Shown: in pieces, positions 11,082 through 24,200 of the stretch
How positions within the stretch are numbered: position 1 is the stretch's first letter
Layout of the letters: every line of letters starts with the position of its first letter
Origin: Larix kaempferi
Lineage: Eukaryota; Streptophyta; Pinopsida; Pinales; Pinaceae
DNA: 64,000 nucleotides
Assembly: GCA_027924585.1 (NCBI GenBank)
Contig: BSBM01000125.1
Coordinates: forward strand, 3,229,001-3,293,000
Direction of reading: 5' to 3'
Position numbers and translations under genes: made by a program
The notes under the pieces: generated by a model
Database searches by the model: none
The model's input: the letters and a program-made list of their open reading frames with translations, nothing else
Told to the model about the DNA's origin: nothing

Positions 11082-11717
11082 TCAAAGCTTTAGATGTGGA
11101 AATTGATGCAGAATCTGAAGGAGTGGGTCCCCTATAGCATCCTCGGGTTGCATTCCGGGCCACTGGTGCCTTTTGAGTTTCAGGGAGGATTGCATGGAAG
11201 GCTGTAGACAAAGAAGAACCATATCAGCGACATGAAAAGTGTGCGCAGAAAGGTGCTGATCGGCTTGTTGTTTCAGTCGAATTCTTGCCATGTGAAGATT
11301 GTCCTGCAGAATGAGAAGAACCTGATCGCAGTTTCGAAGAATTGAGTCAATTTCCTGAACTGGGGAGCTGCTGAAGGTGTATGGAAGAAGAACTGGCAGT
11401 GCCTGTCCAGAGACTGCTTCATATGGTGTCATTTTAGATGTGGTACTATACCACTGGAGCTCTTCCAGGAAATCCATAGAAATAGTTGTCCAAATCTATG
11501 TAGGGATGGGCAAGGGTTCGAGCAGTCCGGAAAGGAGGGTCATTTCACCCTTGTTGACCTAGAAAGTATCATAGTCAACCACCATCCATTGAATTGTCAT
11601 TTTCAATCCCTGCCAAAAGAAGTTACATTGTTCTTGGTCATACGTTTTGAGGAACCCAGAGTGCCCTGCTGATGAAGAAGCATGGAGTTCATAGAAGAGA
11701 TAGCCCCATTGAACAGA
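11082..11717 (-). pseudogene. pol: Integrase and chromodomain remnants of the chromovirus
   Basis: From right to left, degenerate integrase zinc-finger sequence ends in the conserved 'WTTISMDF' block, which normally opens the catalytic core. This runs straight into 'WYSTTSKMTPYEAV', which normally follows the core, so the region holding the second Asp and the Glu has been removed. The C-terminal part of integrase follows, then a short remnant like the end of a chromodomain ('QWPGMQPEDA') and the family's typical 'FPHLKLEDKAF'-like ending, here shifted in frame. A chromodomain normally guides integration to methylated histone H3; too little remains to function. Confidence 0.8.
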
Positions 11718-13013
11718 TTACAACCAATTTGGAACAAGCAAAGAAATAGCTGTAAGAGAAACTGGGTCATCAAATGTGCGAGAAGGAGCATCTGCCACCA
11801 TATTGTCCTTACCCTTCTGGTAAGTGGTCGCATAGTCATAACCCATGAGTTGGAGAACCCATTTCAGGTGTGCTGGGGAGGAGACCCGTTGTTCCAGGAA
11901 AGTTTCCAGACTCTGGAGATCAGTCTTGATGCAGAAATAATTCCCCAATAGGGATGGCTGCCACTTCTGTACTGCATGCAAAATAGCCATCATGTCCTGC
12001 TGAGATGTAGATGCGGCAAAATGTTTACTAGAAAGGTCTCGTGAAGGCGGCAAGCCCACTGGTGCAACAAAGACACCTGCATATCTATCCAAGGAAGTAG
12101 TGGAGACCGTTGGTGGGTGCATCTGAAGGGAATGGAGTTGAGCAATGACACCATGTGAATTGTTCTTAAGGATCTTTTCCAAGCGATGTGATCTGATGAT
12201 GCAGAGAGACCCTGGTTGTAAGCCCATAAATTTGTGTTGTGTCCCATTGACTGAAAAATGCATCCAAAGTTCATCAAAATCCCATAAGATGGGGCCAAGT
12301 GTCCGTAACCATTGAACACCCAAAACTACATCACATCCACCTAAGGACAAGGCAAACATGTCAGAGCGCAGGTTATAATCTTCCATAGAGATACGCACAT
12401 TATGACACTTCCCCTTGCAAGGTAAGGTGCCCCTCATTGGCAACCATGACTTCAAAGTTGGAACAAGGATGGACAAAACAATCAGCCTGTTTGGCATCCG
12501 AGGGTCAATGAAGTTATGAGTGCTACCAGAATCAATGAGTATGGTAAGAGGGAGCCTCTTGAAGTATCCCATGACCCGCATTGTTTGTGGGGTGGTGACG
12601 CCAGTTACAGCATGGAGAGACATATCAGGTGGCTCGTCTTGAGATGGGGTGTCAACAGGCGGGTGCTGAATGTCGACCTGAACATCTACTGTATCTGGAG
12701 CTTCTTCACCAATTTTAGAGTCTGGCGGAGAATCCACATTTAAGAGATAGAGCTTTTGTTGAACACATCTATTTCCCCGAGTGAATTTCTCATCACAATT
12801 ATAACAAAGACCTTTTTCTCGGCGTGCCTGCATCCATGTTTCAGGCAAATGCTTGATAGGAGTTGGTTGAGGAGCAGGCGTGATGGAAGGTTGTTGGGAA
12901 CCCATACTTTTGAAGGGAACAAAGGTGGGTTTGGAGCGTTGTTGAGCTGCGATCTTGTCCTCTGCCAACTTAGCCAACCCTAGGACTTCCATCATTGTGT
13001 TGGGATAGAACAT
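11718..13013 (-). pseudogene. pol: Chromovirus gag C-terminus, protease and RNase H fused across a deletion
   Basis: A 431-codon open stretch on the minus strand. It holds the nucleocapsid-like knuckle CYNCDEKFTRGNRC, in which the usual His is replaced by Asn; the protease motif ILIDSGSTHNF; and the RT leader ending 'GLPPSRD'. That is followed at once by 'SKHFAAST', which belongs to RNase H, so the whole palm domain with its YxDD motif has been lost by an in-frame deletion. RNase H then continues through 'TDLQSLETFLEQR' to 'KGKDNMVADA'. The open frame across the junction is notable but may be chance. Upstream, stops near 13023 and at 13197 separate it from the rest of gag. Confidence 0.88.
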
Positions 13014-13594
13014 TTTGACCTCTTAACGGATTTCATCCTTGAGACCACTGATAAAACAACTCCGGTAGAATTCATCAGACAATCCTTTTGAGTGATTGGC
13101 TAGTTTCTCAAATTTTGTCTGATTCTCTCTCACTGTGCCAATTTGGTGAAGTTTAGTGAGTGCTCCTGTGAAGTCATCAAAAGCACTAGGACCAAATCAT
13201 TGCAAAATGAGTTGGCAAAAATCTGTCCATTTTGGCTCATCATGAGCCTTGATGTACCCACAGTACCATTGAAGGGCTTCTAGTTCCAAATCAAAGGATG
13301 CAAGTGGAACTTTTTGGACATCAAAAGTATTATGCAGACTGAAATACTGATCTGCACGATAGATCCATCCAGTCGTATCAGTACCATTGAAGCGAGGAAA
13401 TTCAAGCTCCAGACCACGAAAATTGCTGGAAGAAGAGAACCCATTGGCTGTAGAAGATTCTTGTTGTCGATTATTGTTCATGGCTGAATGCTGAAGATGG
13501 AGGCTGAGAAATTTTTCATCCAGATCTTGGAGTTTGGTTTGGATGGCCGCAAGTGCTTCCTCCATGGTTTTTACTCCTGCGCGGGTGACAACCA
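13014..13594 (-). pseudogene. gag: Chromovirus gag, N-terminal and middle part
   Basis: Capsid region. The likely start is the ATG at 13592-13594 (MVVTRAGVKTMEEALAAIQ); an upstream ATG in the same frame only adds a homopolymer-coded tail (PPPQKKKKN). It includes a short N-terminal coiled coil and the retrotransposon gag core ('FPRFNGTDTTGWIYRADQYF' and 'ALQWYCGYIKAHDEP'). The frame is broken by TGA at 13197-13199, in a position where the family has arginine, and by TAA near 13023. After each stop the gag sequence continues in frame. Confidence 0.85.
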
Positions 13595-14625
13595 TAACTA
13601 GGAGATTTTTTTTTTTTTTTTGGGGGGGGGGATGGATAGAAAAACACAAACAAAAGTTGCTTTAGTAAAGGAAAATTTGGATTTGGGAAAAACTTAGAGT
13701 GGTAATTGGGGTTTGAGTAGGTTTTAAACACTTTCTGATGGACAGGGAGGCAAAAAATGGGGATTTCAGAAGCGGGGTGAAAGAATGAGAAAATTTGGTA
13801 GAGAGGGACAAAGAAGCAGAATAGGAAAGGAACACGGTGGCAAAATTTGAAGGTGTTTGGGTGAAAATTGAAGGAGTTATGGAAAACCCTAAAAATAGAC
13901 AAATGTGGGATTTTTGGTCTTGGGAAGTGGAATTTGGGATAGGGTCTTCAGGAATGAAATATGCAGAATGGGATTGCAGGGATGTCAGTGAAGTTTCGGG
14001 GAAAACGGAGTTGAAACAAGGGAGATATGGCCGAAACAGATTTTTTTTTTTCCCATAAATGGATTGGCAACAGCGGCGCGGAAGGGATCCACAATAGATG
14101 GATCTGCAATGACGCGGAAGGGATCGAAAATGTCTGGATCTGAAATGGCGACTGGATTTGGAACGACTTTCAGAATAGATCTGAAATGGCTGGATCTAGA
14201 GCGGAAGTGATCGGCAACAGTTCAGCTGAAAATAGATATGGACCCCAGGTATGTGCAGCTTCCTATCGGTTCAGGGGATTCACTCGGCCACCAATGTTGT
14301 CTGACGACTTGCGTATTGGGGCAGTACCCCTCACTCCACGGCTCACGTAAAACCGATAACCGCTTTGCCACAAACGACAACTCTTGGTTTACCTCACGGG
14401 TGGGAACTAGTCAATCAAGTAGGGGTCGTTGCCCTTTTCGCTGGCAGGTCCTCTCAATGGGCCAGCTACTTTGGGGTTCCTGTGGTACTCCTCACAATGA
14501 TTTTTAGGGCTTATGCCCAAGTACTTCCCACAGTTAAGCGGATAGGGGTTATCCCTAGATCCGAACTTGCAACAGATGCGAAAAAAAAATTTGGCAGAAA
14601 TTCCACCCAACGAGCCCAAGAAAGT
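13595..14625 (-). other. Leader of the chromovirus
   Basis: About 1.0 kb between gag and the primer site, long for this group. It contains a run of 15-16 T followed by 9-10 G at about 13605-13632, and GGATC-rich, AACGG-rich sequence near 14060-14220. Part of the stretch at 14260-14600 is GC-richer than its surroundings. No coding frame is recognised. Confidence 0.5.
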
Positions 14626-14637
14626 GCTCTGATATCA
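14626..14637 (-). other. Primer binding site of the chromovirus
   Basis: GCTCTGATATCA on the + strand, that is TGATATCAGAGC on the element's strand, one change from the initiator tRNA-Met site. It lies two bases from the 5' LTR. Confidence 0.8.
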
Positions 14638-14639
14638 GA

Positions 14640-15078
14640 TGTGAAGAACCTGCAATAATTAATTAATGCAAATACACGAGATATCAGAAATAATAGAACT
14701 CATAATCACTTTTATATTGATCACGATCCACTTCGAGGGGGAAACCTCCTTTGAGCAAGCTCAATACAATTAACTTCACCGTGCCTTCATAAGCCTCAAC
14801 ACACACTTATTTACTAAGTCTAGGTGCCAATACCATGGGTCAATACCATGTGTCAATACAAACCATGGGCCAATACAAAATATATATCAACAATTATTAC
14901 GGGTCAAAACCATGGGCCAATACAAACTATGGATCAAAAAAACTATGGGCGACTTACAAAGCATATGTGCCAACAACAATAACACAAACTATGGATCAAC
15001 AAATACTACGAGACGACTTACAAAGCATATGCGTCCAACAACAATATACTAACAAAGTAAAGACATGGGTTCCTAACA
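14640..15078 (-). repeat. 5' LTR of the chromovirus
   Basis: 439 bp; 13 bp longer than its partner through an extra ATGGGTCAATACC unit near 14840, in a region of short direct repeats. Divergence from 10627-11052 is about 2.8%. Confidence 0.9.
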
Positions 15079-16755
15079 ACTCACTTGTCTCAAATCATCT
15101 ACATCATAATGCACCTATCGGATCTTGTTGTTGTTCTGTCGTTGCGCATCAGATGGAGTTCTCAGTATTGCACACTTTCAATTCTTCTCATATGCACCAG
15201 CTAGACATTTGCGCAATATATGATAAAATTTGGTTCTGTCTCTGTGCTTCTGTCTTTTACAATATCTGTGACTATAGGCATGTTTATTATAGTACTATCC
15301 TTCGAAACATAAATCACTTGTGCATAATTCAACATTTCTTCTTTTCAGTATTTGCACATTCGTCACAGATCTATCGCATCATTTTATGTAACATCAAATA
15401 TTCATTCTACTGCATGTGTGCATTTGGCTCTTTGTTGGATCATTTTGTTCTATCCACAAGCCCCTTGATGCCCCGAAAAATAAACTGAAACTTGCACTCA
15501 AATCTATTATGCTCTTGCCATCAAGAATACATACAATCTCCAACTTGCATCTCTATTTATACATGTCCTGCATGGATTGCATGTTCACAAGTTGGTCATG
15601 GAATTCTTCTTCCATACTTCACGGATTGTGCATATGCCACGTGTCATCGTATGTGCTAATGATGTGTCATCTTTGATGTATCAAGTGCACTCAAGGTCCA
15701 CAACTTAGTGGGACTTCACACATTAGTGGTGTACCATTGTGCTCTTGATGTGCCATTGCATTACTGTATGTGCAAAATCTTCTAATTCATCTTGATGTGT
15801 CTATGACTTGTGTTGTACCGACCCTTGTGAGTAATGCACACTTGATGTTAATACTTTGCAGTATTTGCGCATACTCCAACTTCTTCTAAGTGGGTCTTTG
15901 ACCTTTGTCACTTTATCACTTGTGGGTAATGCGCACTTAGTATATTGATACTTAACGAATTCTACACATACACCAACTTCTATTTGGTGGTTCATTGACT
16001 TCTTCCTTGTCATCACTTGCGAGACTTGCGCACTTGTTGTACTGTCGGTTGCGGAATTTTATCATAGATGGTATTCAACCACTATACCTATCTAGGAACT
16101 TGTGCACATTCCACTTACTGAAAGCATCTTCTAATTAGGTATGCTTGTGTGCTTTCAGGACTATCCAACCAATAACTGTTTGCGCACTTCCAACCATTAA
16201 CCAAGTAATGCTCATGCTTGCTTGCACTCCTGTACCAATTGTTCAACCAAATCCTTGGTTGTTTGAGCACATGTATCAATGTCCAATCAACTCCTTCGAT
16301 TTGCTAACAAGAGAGAGTATGACTTGGTGGACTTGATTTATGTGCAAGGATCACATGTTGTATGATACATTACTTGTGTTCCTTCTTGAACTGGATCTTC
16401 ATGATGTATCTTCTTATGTGATTTTTCAAACTTGTCATGCATGTTGTATCCTTGATACACATATTCAAACTGAATGCACTTATAGATACACTCCAAATTT
16501 GCATACATGTCTATCACCTTCACCACTTGCGCATATACTTCCATTGTTCAGGTTTTTGTTCATCTTGCACATATACTACTTCAAAGTGGCTTCCATATTC
16601 TTCTTCCGTACTTTTGCAGGAATGTTGTGTCCACTTTGAATTTAGCTGATATCAATGAATCAGATTGAATCACTTGACATCCTCTTTGACATTATTTGAT
16701 AGTCAAACACTTGACATCATCTTTAGTTGATATCAATGACAACCAATGCTCAACA

Positions 16756-16768
16756 ATCTCCCCTTTTG
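16756..16768 (-). other. Polypurine tract of the outer element
   Basis: ATCTCCCCTTTTG on the + strand, CAAAAGGGGAGAT on the element's strand, abuts the 3' LTR end at 16755. Confidence 0.75.
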
Positions 16769-18779
16769 GCATTGATGTCAACACCTTATGAAGTTGTACT
16801 TGATATTATTTGAACTATATGCTTCATCTGTACTTTTTCGTAGTGCTCCCCCTATGTATATGCTCCCCCTAATTTCTTTGGGCTTTTTTCTATTGCGTTC
16901 TCTACTGTTAGTACTTTTTCTACCAATTCTCTATGCAAACCATTATTCTTTCTAGTACATATGCGCAAACCGTATGCTAAGGATTCATGCTCTTTCACAT
17001 CGTTCAGGTCTTCATGCTATTCCTTTTTGTTGTCTACAATTATCTCCTTTTTGTTTTATCCCACTGACTTCATGGATCGTTTCTATCATCACATATGTAA
17101 CAGATTCATGCATCTCTCCTTTCATTCTGTCCTATTGATGTCAGCTTATAATGTGGATTTCATGCCTCAGCTTCATGCATTTCTCCCCCTTTGACATCAA
17201 TGGAAAATAGGTGTCATTCTTTTGCACTATATGAGTTCCTCTTGTTTGTTTTGTGCCGGCGTTTATCACGACTATATCCAGAGATCATGCTTCATTGTTT
17301 TGCAAAGATTTTTTATTGATATCCTTTCATAATTATCTTTGATTGCTTTTCTGATAAATATGTTACATTTACCTTGATCTCTTGTTCCTCTCACAATACT
17401 TCACTATTCCTTGCGCAATGATCATGTAGCCGTTCTTACTTACCAACTGCGTAGTGCCTAATTCAGTCCTTCACTGATTTTGCATTATATTTCATGTTCC
17501 TAACTGCTTCACCTGTCGCATTTATTGCGCTTCCACAAGGCCTTGTTTTCGCTTTAATGTTGTCGCATCTTTTTCCAAGACAACCAAATATTTGGCATGT
17601 TTTTAATTCATTGGCCAACTCATCATAGGATCATACATGGCATTCAGTTCATGTGGAAATAATGGCGTGTCACATCCGTACTCGAACCTGTTGAGGTAAC
17701 ATTCTTTATCGTATGGTGCAATGAATAGAATTTCCACCTTTTTGTATTGTTTCCAAAAACTCATTAAGTCCAACATTTATCTTTTGCGACTCCACCACCT
17801 TCTTCGATGTTGTGCGACATTGAATGTCTTTCTCATCAACTAATTGCATGCGCATGAACATCCTTCAATGGATTCTATACAATCTCTGCAATTAATGGCT
17901 AGTTCATCGCCTCTTGTATCCCTTCATTTCCATTTCGTATTATTTTCTGATCCTTTGTTGCTTGATCCTCCCTCCGGTTCTTCCTTTGTTTCCAATGGCC
18001 TCCTTTTATCGTAGAATGAGCACATCCCTTAAGAGTATGCAACATACCGTCCAGACTCATGATGCTGAGTTTTCGCGCTTGAGTTCTGACATGGATTCCT
18101 GGTAGCAGCAAGTGCAGAATAACTAGATTCTTCACTAGTATTCTCAGTCTTAGATTAATCATAGACATTTTGAACAGATGATCCTTCTAACTCATCGGGT
18201 TTATAATCTGGAGCATCAACAGTAGCAGATTCTGGATGAATTGTCCCATATTTTTCCTCATCATGGTGAACTGTCATCGTCTGCCACTCTATAAATTCTT
18301 CCTCTGCATCCCGCTTCTTAACGCACTGCCCTAGTTCCGATAGATTTGGAGTTACGACTTGCGAACCATCTTGACACAAAGCTTGATATTGACTGCAGTT
18401 GTAGAATGCGTCGACGTTTTTTCAATTTTTCCTCTTCTATCATCCTTCTTATGTGTGGTATTCATGGCTTCATCATGGAGTCTTGACTCATGCAATTTTT
18501 GTAATAATGCCCAATTTTGAATATAATGAAAATATTCATTTTGCGCAATTTCATATCTTCCAGCAAAATTTAATTCTTCATGTAAATATCATCTGCTTGT
18601 ATTTGTGCCATTTAACTCAATGTGATGCTTATATGTTCTATAATATATGATATGCAAGATAAATGTATGACCATTTAATGTATATATGCAAAATTCCCTT
18701 TCTACGACACAATCAACTAATCATGTGTGAACATAATGAACACATTCTAACTTCAAACATTTATAACCACTCATCACAC
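16769..18779 (-). other. Non-coding internal 3' region of the outer element
   Basis: About 2 kb between the gag remnant and the polypurine tract. In a complete copia element this space or more would hold pol, but no protease, integrase, reverse transcriptase or RNase H motif was found in any minus-strand frame. Scattered short frames (for example 17899-18168 and 18155-18379) have no recognisable domain. The region is T-rich on the + strand. Confidence 0.5.
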
Positions 18780-20298
18780 AATCCTAACATCCTAACTAAC
18801 ATCCCCTTGAATTCCTTAAGATGCATCGTGTTGAACTCAAGGGTCTCCCATAGTCCTTATGGGACTATCCAGAGAGGCAACAATTGCTTCTTGCACCTGG
18901 ATTGTCTGCATCTTCAGCGCACTTTTGGGGAGATTTCCTTACCCAAGCTTTTTTGTGCACTCTTTTGTTTTGATTATTCTTTGGATATTTTCCACTGAAG
19001 TCACTTTGAGTGTCATAGTATTTTTGTAACAAACCTTCATCCGGATAGTTAACTGCTCTTTGACAGTACATAGCTTTTTGTCCAAAGCAGTCGCATGCGT
19101 AACATCTCACAGTTTGATAGTATTTTGCAATGTGACCAAAACGACTACATTTTGCGCACTTCACTCTATTGAACCTTATTTGGTTAATATATCGAAAAGA
19201 ATTATGAAAGAAGTAGCCATCATACCTGAAAGTCTTATCATGAATTGAGAAATGTTCTCTGTCGTATATCTTCTTAGGTGTCTTTACATAACCAAGACCT
19301 GTTTTTCTTCTAATGGCCTTTGATCCTTCAGAATCCTGTTCAATATTTTCATGATGTCTTTTAACTTGTTATGTACTTCTTCTTTATATTTTGTCTTTTC
19401 ACTTCCTAAATATGCACAGATGATATCAATATAGACTTGTTTCTTTCCCTTTATCCCATTCAGCTTATCTTCTAGATGGAATATCTTTTTATCCTTTTCC
19501 TCAAGTTGATTATTCATCTTTCTGATTTCTTGCGCCAATTCCTCCAGTGAAGTTCTTAGTACATATTTCTCTTTCTCAAGTATTAGAACCTTTTCTTGTG
19601 CGAAACTCAGTTGACTCTCATAGTTGGTTATCCTTTAACGAATATCTACCTCAACATATTCTTGACATGGCCTGTCCCATTCTTCATACTTTAACAGTTG
19701 TTCTTGCAATATCTTATTATTCTTCTTAGACTTCTTTAATTCGTCTAAGGCACTTATCAATTCACCTTCCCAGTCAATGTCTGCAGTGTCTTCATCTTCG
19801 GATTGACTATCAGTATTGACCTATTCAATAGGTTTTTGAGTGACTTGATTTGGATTTATTTTAAACGATCCACTGAAAAATACTTGTCTAGTGATCCTGG
19901 ATTGATTTGAGCAACTGGAGTGTTCTTTGAACTGTTCTTCTTGCTTTATTCCACTACATGATCCACGAAAAGTACTTCTTTGCTTTCTCCGTCGCAGTCA
20001 CTTTCTTTAGATGCATTGCTTCCTTCTTCGGTGTACAGACTCTTTCTTTGTTTTGGAATCCTTCTTTTATTATCAGGTCTGTATTGAGAATGCACAATTT
20101 TCCGATCATGTGAACTAGACTCCTCATCACTGTCACTATATTATTTCTTGTAAGGAAATTTTGAGGCAGACTGACCTACTCGTCCACACCTGAAAAATTT
20201 AAAGGGTAGTTTTTTCTTATACTTACATCGTCCTCTTTTCATCTTCTTGACAAAGTTTGATTCTTCATCATTTGATTCATCACAACAGTCTTTGTAAT
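18780..20298 (-). pseudogene. gag: Gag C-terminal part of the outer element
   Basis: Continues the gag from 35216 after removal of the Tat-like insert; the two halves join in the same frame. Right to left: an acidic/basic segment and a decayed CCHC knuckle in which the first Cys reads Phe and the last Cys also reads Phe ('FRCGRVGQSASKF'); a Ser/Lys-rich stretch; a Glu/Lys-rich coiled coil at 19284-19538 ('QLEEKDKKIFHLEDKL'); then two further knuckle-like motifs at 19110-19164 and 19060-19100 ('CAKCSRFGHIAKY', 'CYACDCFGQKAMYC'). Several stops break the frame. The multiple knuckles suggest nucleic-acid binding. Confidence 0.75.
20294..20298. repeat. Target-site duplication of the Tat-like element, left copy
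   Basis: GTAAT before the LTR start at 20299; GTCAT follows the far LTR at 35211-35215. One of five bases differs. Confidence 0.7.
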
Positions 20299-21125
20299 TG
20301 TTAGTACTAATATTGTGATACGACCAGAAGAGAAAAACATTGTTTATCGCAAACGAGACCGATCGTGAGAGCTCAATGATCAGAGTCGTCCTTTCCACGG
20401 GAGGAGAGAAGAAGAGGCCAGCCGCCCAAATTCATGACGATTGTTGAGTGAGGAATCAAAGCTGACCTCCAATCCAAATCACGATGAAATACAAATCAAC
20501 GACGGATATTGGATTCAGGGGCCCGAAGTGCATGATGTTTAATGAGCCTGGGGCGTCCTTGAATGGAAACCGCCATGGACACATGGCATCCTTAGGTTCA
20601 TTCAGGGCCCAAAAAGTGGTTTCCTCAAACCAACTATCATGAGCCCTAAAACCGTTATCATCTCCATCGGTAGATAATACAACTATGACTCATTTAGCAG
20701 GCTGGTTGTCAATGAGGGGGCCCAGCTCATAACGTTGCTCCCGACTGGACAAACATCTCAAAAAAGTAGGAGGAAAGATAAACAATTGATATTTAATTTA
20801 AGGTCCCGAAGTGCACGATGTTTAATGATCCTGGGGCATCCCTGAATGGAAACTGCCATGGTCATGTGGCGGCCTCAGGCTAATTCAGGGCCCGAAAAGT
20901 GGTTTCCTCAAACCACCTATTGTGAGCCCTGAAACCACTCCTTAGCCTTTACCTCCCCTCTTACTCAGCAAATTCACCAAGGATATCCTAATGGTTATTG
21001 CCACTGCCGTTTTGGAAATAAATGTTCCCCTCACTTTTAAGAGCCACCCACCTCTTGCATAATGAACCAACCCTCGACTTCCACGTCTACCTCTCATTAA
21101 ATCCTACCATTTTCAAATTTTCCAC

Positions 21126-21133
21126 TATAAATA
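21126..21133 (+). promoter_or_regulatory. TATA box of the giant LTR
   Basis: TATAAATA followed by CGCTC, about 130 bp upstream of the ATG at 21263. The same box is present twice in the other LTR (30476-30483 and 30977-30984). A transcript starting 25-35 bp downstream would have a leader of about 100 bases before the large frame. Confidence 0.65.
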
Positions 21134-21262
21134 CGCTCACGAAGATCTTGAAGGGAATCTTCCTCCTGTCACTTGAGCTCCCCCTCTATCAGTCGCCACG
21201 CCAGCCTTTCGCAGCTGAAGCCAAGCATCCACCACTTTTATCTCTACCCTACCAGCGTCGCT

Positions 21263-24200
21263 ATGGCTTCTATCCCTAACCTTGAGGCGTCTCCCTCAAC
21301 ATCTACAACACTTAACCCAGAAGACCACCCCGGGGACAAACACTTTGACATTCATGATCCAGTATCTTCCTTCCCCAAGCTTCACCAATTATCTAGAGAG
21401 GCCGAAGAGCAGGCCAAGAGTGGAAAGGACCTCTTCAACTTATGGAACTCAGGGTTTTCAAATATGATTCTACAATAGGCTAGACCCTTCTCGGAACTGG
21501 TGCAGTGGTGCGCAAAAAGATATGCTCATGAAAAAAGAGTGGTTGTGTCTAGGTTGGGATCAATCATATGCCCGATCACGAGAGATCTCATCATGGAGTT
21601 AACTGACACTAAGAAAGACGCTACTAGTCTACAGTTTGGAGAAGAAGTCCTGGAAGGGAAGATTCGAGAACTATAATCAGAAAGCAGAGATGCATTCATC
21701 CGCATGATAATTCCACCAGACACCGACTTGCCCAGTACCCATTCAATGTTCATCTTGGAAGTATTCGCAGAGCTGTCTAGACTAGTATTATCCATGATCT
21801 GCCATGTCCTCGGGTATGACCACGACCTGGTAATTAACGATGCCGCTCTAGGTTTCCTTTTCCTTATAAATTTATCTCAACAAGAAACTCTTGTCAAGTT
21901 GGATCTACCTTCTTTCCTCGCCCAGTCTATTCACCTTCATTTTAAAAAACAATCGTTTAGAAAGATTTTCAGATATATTTCCTTTCTCATCTATATGATC
22001 ATATATCACAACAAGGATTTCATCAACCAAGAGGACCTCCAAAAGTCAGTCACTCCTGCTCCTCCTCATGAAGGTTTCTCTGTGTTTGTGGATACCGTCA
22101 TAGCTAAAGTCTATACATTATTGTTCAATTTTCCTCCCCGTAAAATTTTTCCAGAATGTAAACAGTTGCTTTAGCTAAATACAAATTACTTATTTTGGGA
22201 TTGGTTTTGTTTTGAGACCCATACTAATATCCGAGTGTATGGAGCGGAACTTTCTCCCTATAAGCTACCAGTGTTCGTGACTCCCAAGATTTTCTCCTTG
22301 GAGTACATTCGCCAGAGGTTTAACTGTGATGATGTTCATTTCATGAAAGGTAATAGTTCCAAGACTTTCAAAGTCCCTAACAAAGCTGGACCTTTCAAAG
22401 TAAGAAGCATAGATGCTCAGAAGGTAGTTGAAGAATTGTTAGCTGCTTTTAGATTCCTGGTGAGTTTTACATGCAAGTATGATCCCAGAGGGATCATCTC
22501 TCAGAAGAGACAGTCTGCTAGAGTAGCAGCCTACTCCCATGAGCCAAATTCATTGTTGGATAAAATTTCCAACTTAGATAATTGGGAGAAAGGTAAAGTG
22601 ACATTGGACCCGAGCCAAGCCACTACGGAACCAGTCATCCCCATGCCACAAAAAATAGATACGTTGGGAAAAAGGAACACACCTGAGTCAACCTATGACA
22701 TCGACAAAGAGAAATAAGGAAGCGTTGGATCAAATTCAAAGAGATCCAAATCTGAAAATATATCGAGTGCCACGTTGCAAATTAAACCAATGCCCACCTC
22801 TTTGGCACCTGTCATCGAGCTATAAAACTTTCCATATGTAGCTTGGCCTGAGAACAGGGGAAGCTGTCGTGAGAAGGAGCTTTGGTCACAACATCTCTCA
22901 TCAAAGCAGGATTGTTTGGTTTATACTCTCATATCAAAGATGATAACATCGATCTCAAAAAGACCCTATTCCCAAAGAAGGAGATCGAGACAAGACAACA
23001 GTCCAGAATTTTCTCTACATTATATTTAAGGAAAGGGACCCTAAAGATGGAAATTATGGAACCATTGGTTCCTGGAGGAAAGAAGGTACCTTCAAAATTC
23101 AAGACCACCCAGGTTACTGTCAATCTAGATGCATTCCCTTCAAAAGAAATCATGGAGATTCACTGAAAAACTGGTGAACAAGTATATAGAGATGTGATGA
23201 AATATACCATGAGTACCAATGCTACAGGCTACAGTCCAAAGACTGGAGAAAAAACTGAAGAATGAGAAGTCATCGAATAAGGAAAAGCAATTGAAGATAG
23301 CTAACCTAGAGCAGGAGCTTGTCAAACTGGTTCAAAATCCCAGTGATATGACTCCAGTTTAGGCCATGCTGAAGGAAGAAGATAAATAATTTGCTAGCCT
23401 AAAGAAGAAGCTCATCATTCCCACAGTTGAGCATTCACAAACTGTTGAAATATTGGAAATACAGTCTGAGCTGGAGAAATATCTGGCCGATAATCAAACA
23501 CTTAAGGAGAAAATCATCACTCTAGAGAATGAACTGAACGAGCTCAAAAAGAAAAATCAGGACATCCTTCTTCAGAAGGCCGCAAATTTACAAGCCTCCT
23601 CTTCAGTAGACCCTACTGATAAACTAACACAGGTGGTCGCAGAGATGAGTCTAAAGGATGCCCAATTGAACCAAGCGCAATATCAATTAAAGGCCAAGTG
23701 TGATGAGCTCAATAGTATGAGAGAAAAGTCAGCTAAAAGAGATATGGTCATCTCAGAACTACAATAGTCCAAGGAATGTTTCCAAAAGGACGTGAAAAAC
23801 TTATCGAGAAGGTTGACAGGTAAACCATTACTAAAAAATTCCAAGTCCATAATCTGGGAACAAATATCATCCCTTATAACAACACAATAGAGCCATTTCA
23901 TCGTATCTTAAGAGGAATGGGAATTCACTGAGGCCACCACTCGAGACTCTCGTTCGGTCCTTGACAACGTGAACAAGAAGATGGATTTGGCCAAGGATGT
24001 AATTGATTTCTTAAAGGAGGAAACCTTCGATGAGGTCCAAGTGTATGCAGTCCAAGACAAAATGAGGATAATCATGGAAGCAAATAAAATGATTACAAAA
24101 GGAGTAATGGCTCTGAATGTCGCTTACATGGCTTCCCAACTAAAGCAAGATGTCCATTCATCCAAGGACTTGTTCAGAGATTTTTTCCCACTCGGTCTTC

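Larger units (their letters stand above)
10627..15078 (-). mobile_element. Internally deleted Ty3/Gypsy chromovirus
   Basis: Reads right to left: 5' LTR 14640-15078, primer site, leader, gag, protease, RNase H, integrase and chromodomain remnants, polypurine tract, 3' LTR 10627-11052. Flanking sites are ACGCA (10622-10626) and ACTCA (15079-15083), a 5-bp duplication with one change; the uninterrupted site is visible at about 36800-36820. The internal part is only 3.6 kb against a usual 4.5-5 kb because the reverse transcriptase core and integrase core are missing. It cannot be autonomous. Confidence 0.9.
2374..16755 (-). repeat. 3' LTR of the outer element, split into three pieces
   Basis: The pieces are 2374-2529, 9891-10626 and 15079-16755, together about 2.57 kb against 2,521 bp for the intact partner LTR at 35937-38457. 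The gaps are a copia insertion (2530-9890) and a chromovirus insertion (10627-15078). The LTR begins TGTTGGAATC and ends GCTCAACA in + coordinates, giving the expected TG...CA ends. It contains no recognisable coding sequence. Confidence 0.85.

Noticed and set aside
14238-14658. Open frames at 14238-14507 and 14365-14658 as a host gene
   Set aside because: They lie in the chromovirus leader on the opposite strand, overlap each other, and show no domain or exon structure.
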